This document shows positions 5,746 through 5,843 of a stretch of DNA of 5,843 nucleotides, in pieces; position 1 is the stretch's first letter; each line of letters opens with the position of its first letter. The notes beneath the pieces were generated by a model. The model had not been told where the DNA came from and made no database searches. It was given only the letters and a program-made list of their open reading frames with translations. Both the position numbers and the translations under genes were made by a program. Source of the DNA: an uncultured Collinsella sp. (GTDB taxonomy: Bacteria; Actinomycetota; Coriobacteriia; Coriobacteriales; Coriobacteriaceae); NCBI GenBank assembly GCA_905204635.1, contig CAJLAN010000117.1, forward strand, positions 1 to 5,843, given 5' to 3'.

Positions 5746-5843
5746 ATGCGTAATTCTGTATCTGACGTCACCGACGCCGAGATCCTGGACGAGGCCCGCG
5801 AGGCCATGACCCAGGCTGCCTTCGATGCCGCCGATGAGGCCAA
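5746..5843 (+). CDS. N-terminus (32 residues) of an unidentified protein, cut by the window edge
   Basis: The reading frame starts at ATG 5746 and stays open to the window end, giving an acidic, alanine-rich, probably helical start (MRNSVSDVTDAEILDEAREA and on). AAGGAA (5731-5736) lies 9 nt upstream and supports this start; the frame is closed upstream by TGA at 5632. There is no signal peptide. The gene is transcribed away from the FHA gene and has its own likely promoter, so it is probably outside the kinase module. Too little sequence is visible to name a family. Confidence 0.7.
   Translation, partial: MRNSVSDVTDAEILDEAREAMTQAAFDAADEA

Noticed and set aside
5202..5843. 213-residue minus-strand open frame
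   Set aside because: It runs through the array B palindromes, the FHA gene promoter region and the antisense strand of the plus-strand gene start. Its composition is not protein-like.

Overview
The window looks like chromosomal DNA from a high-GC Gram-positive gut actinobacterium of the class Coriobacteriia, probably Collinsella or a close relative. The basis is GC-rich codon use, strong purine Shine-Dalgarno sites (AAAGGAGG, GAAAGGAG), a C-tract/G-tract operator before a copper ATPase, and a receptor-like kinase with a DUF6273-like tail. The assignment is inference; no marker gene is present.

Layout, left to right. (1) Positions 1-1292, minus strand: the first 430 residues of a copper-exporting P1B-type ATPase, cut by the window edge just after its CPC metal-transport motif, with a well-formed promoter and an ACCCCCTGGGGGT operator. 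(2) Positions 1393-1938: no gene, but an ordered array of six copies of a palindromic element. Each full copy has two 16-bp arms (consensus GTCTCAATCTGTAACA and its reverse complement) around a 25-nt centre, 57 bp in all, repeated about every 80 bp. (3) Positions 1939-4023, minus: a 694-residue membrane-anchored Ser/Thr protein kinase with a C-terminal extracytoplasmic DUF6273-like domain. (4) Positions 4024-4194: a 171-bp gap with a long inverted repeat and a pair of overlapping, mutually exclusive hairpins that probably act as a terminator or attenuator. (5) Positions 4195-5157, minus: a 320-residue protein with an uncharacterised N-terminal region and a C-terminal FHA domain, starting at GTG. 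(6) Positions 5158-5745: no gene; it holds the FHA gene promoter, two more 57-bp palindromes, and a promoter with a long leader for the next gene. (7) Positions 5746-5843, plus: the first 32 residues of an unidentified protein.

The likely system is a two-gene phospho-signalling module: a transmembrane kinase with an outside sensor-like domain and a phosphothreonine-recognition (FHA) partner. No phosphatase or obvious effector is seen here. Identical palindrome arrays lie on both sides of the module. These arrays, with fixed 16-25-16 geometry and alternating arm orientation every ~40 bp, are the most unusual feature. They resemble no standard class I can name with confidence; a REP/BIME-like dispersed repeat, a protein-binding array or an RNA-level hairpin array all remain open.
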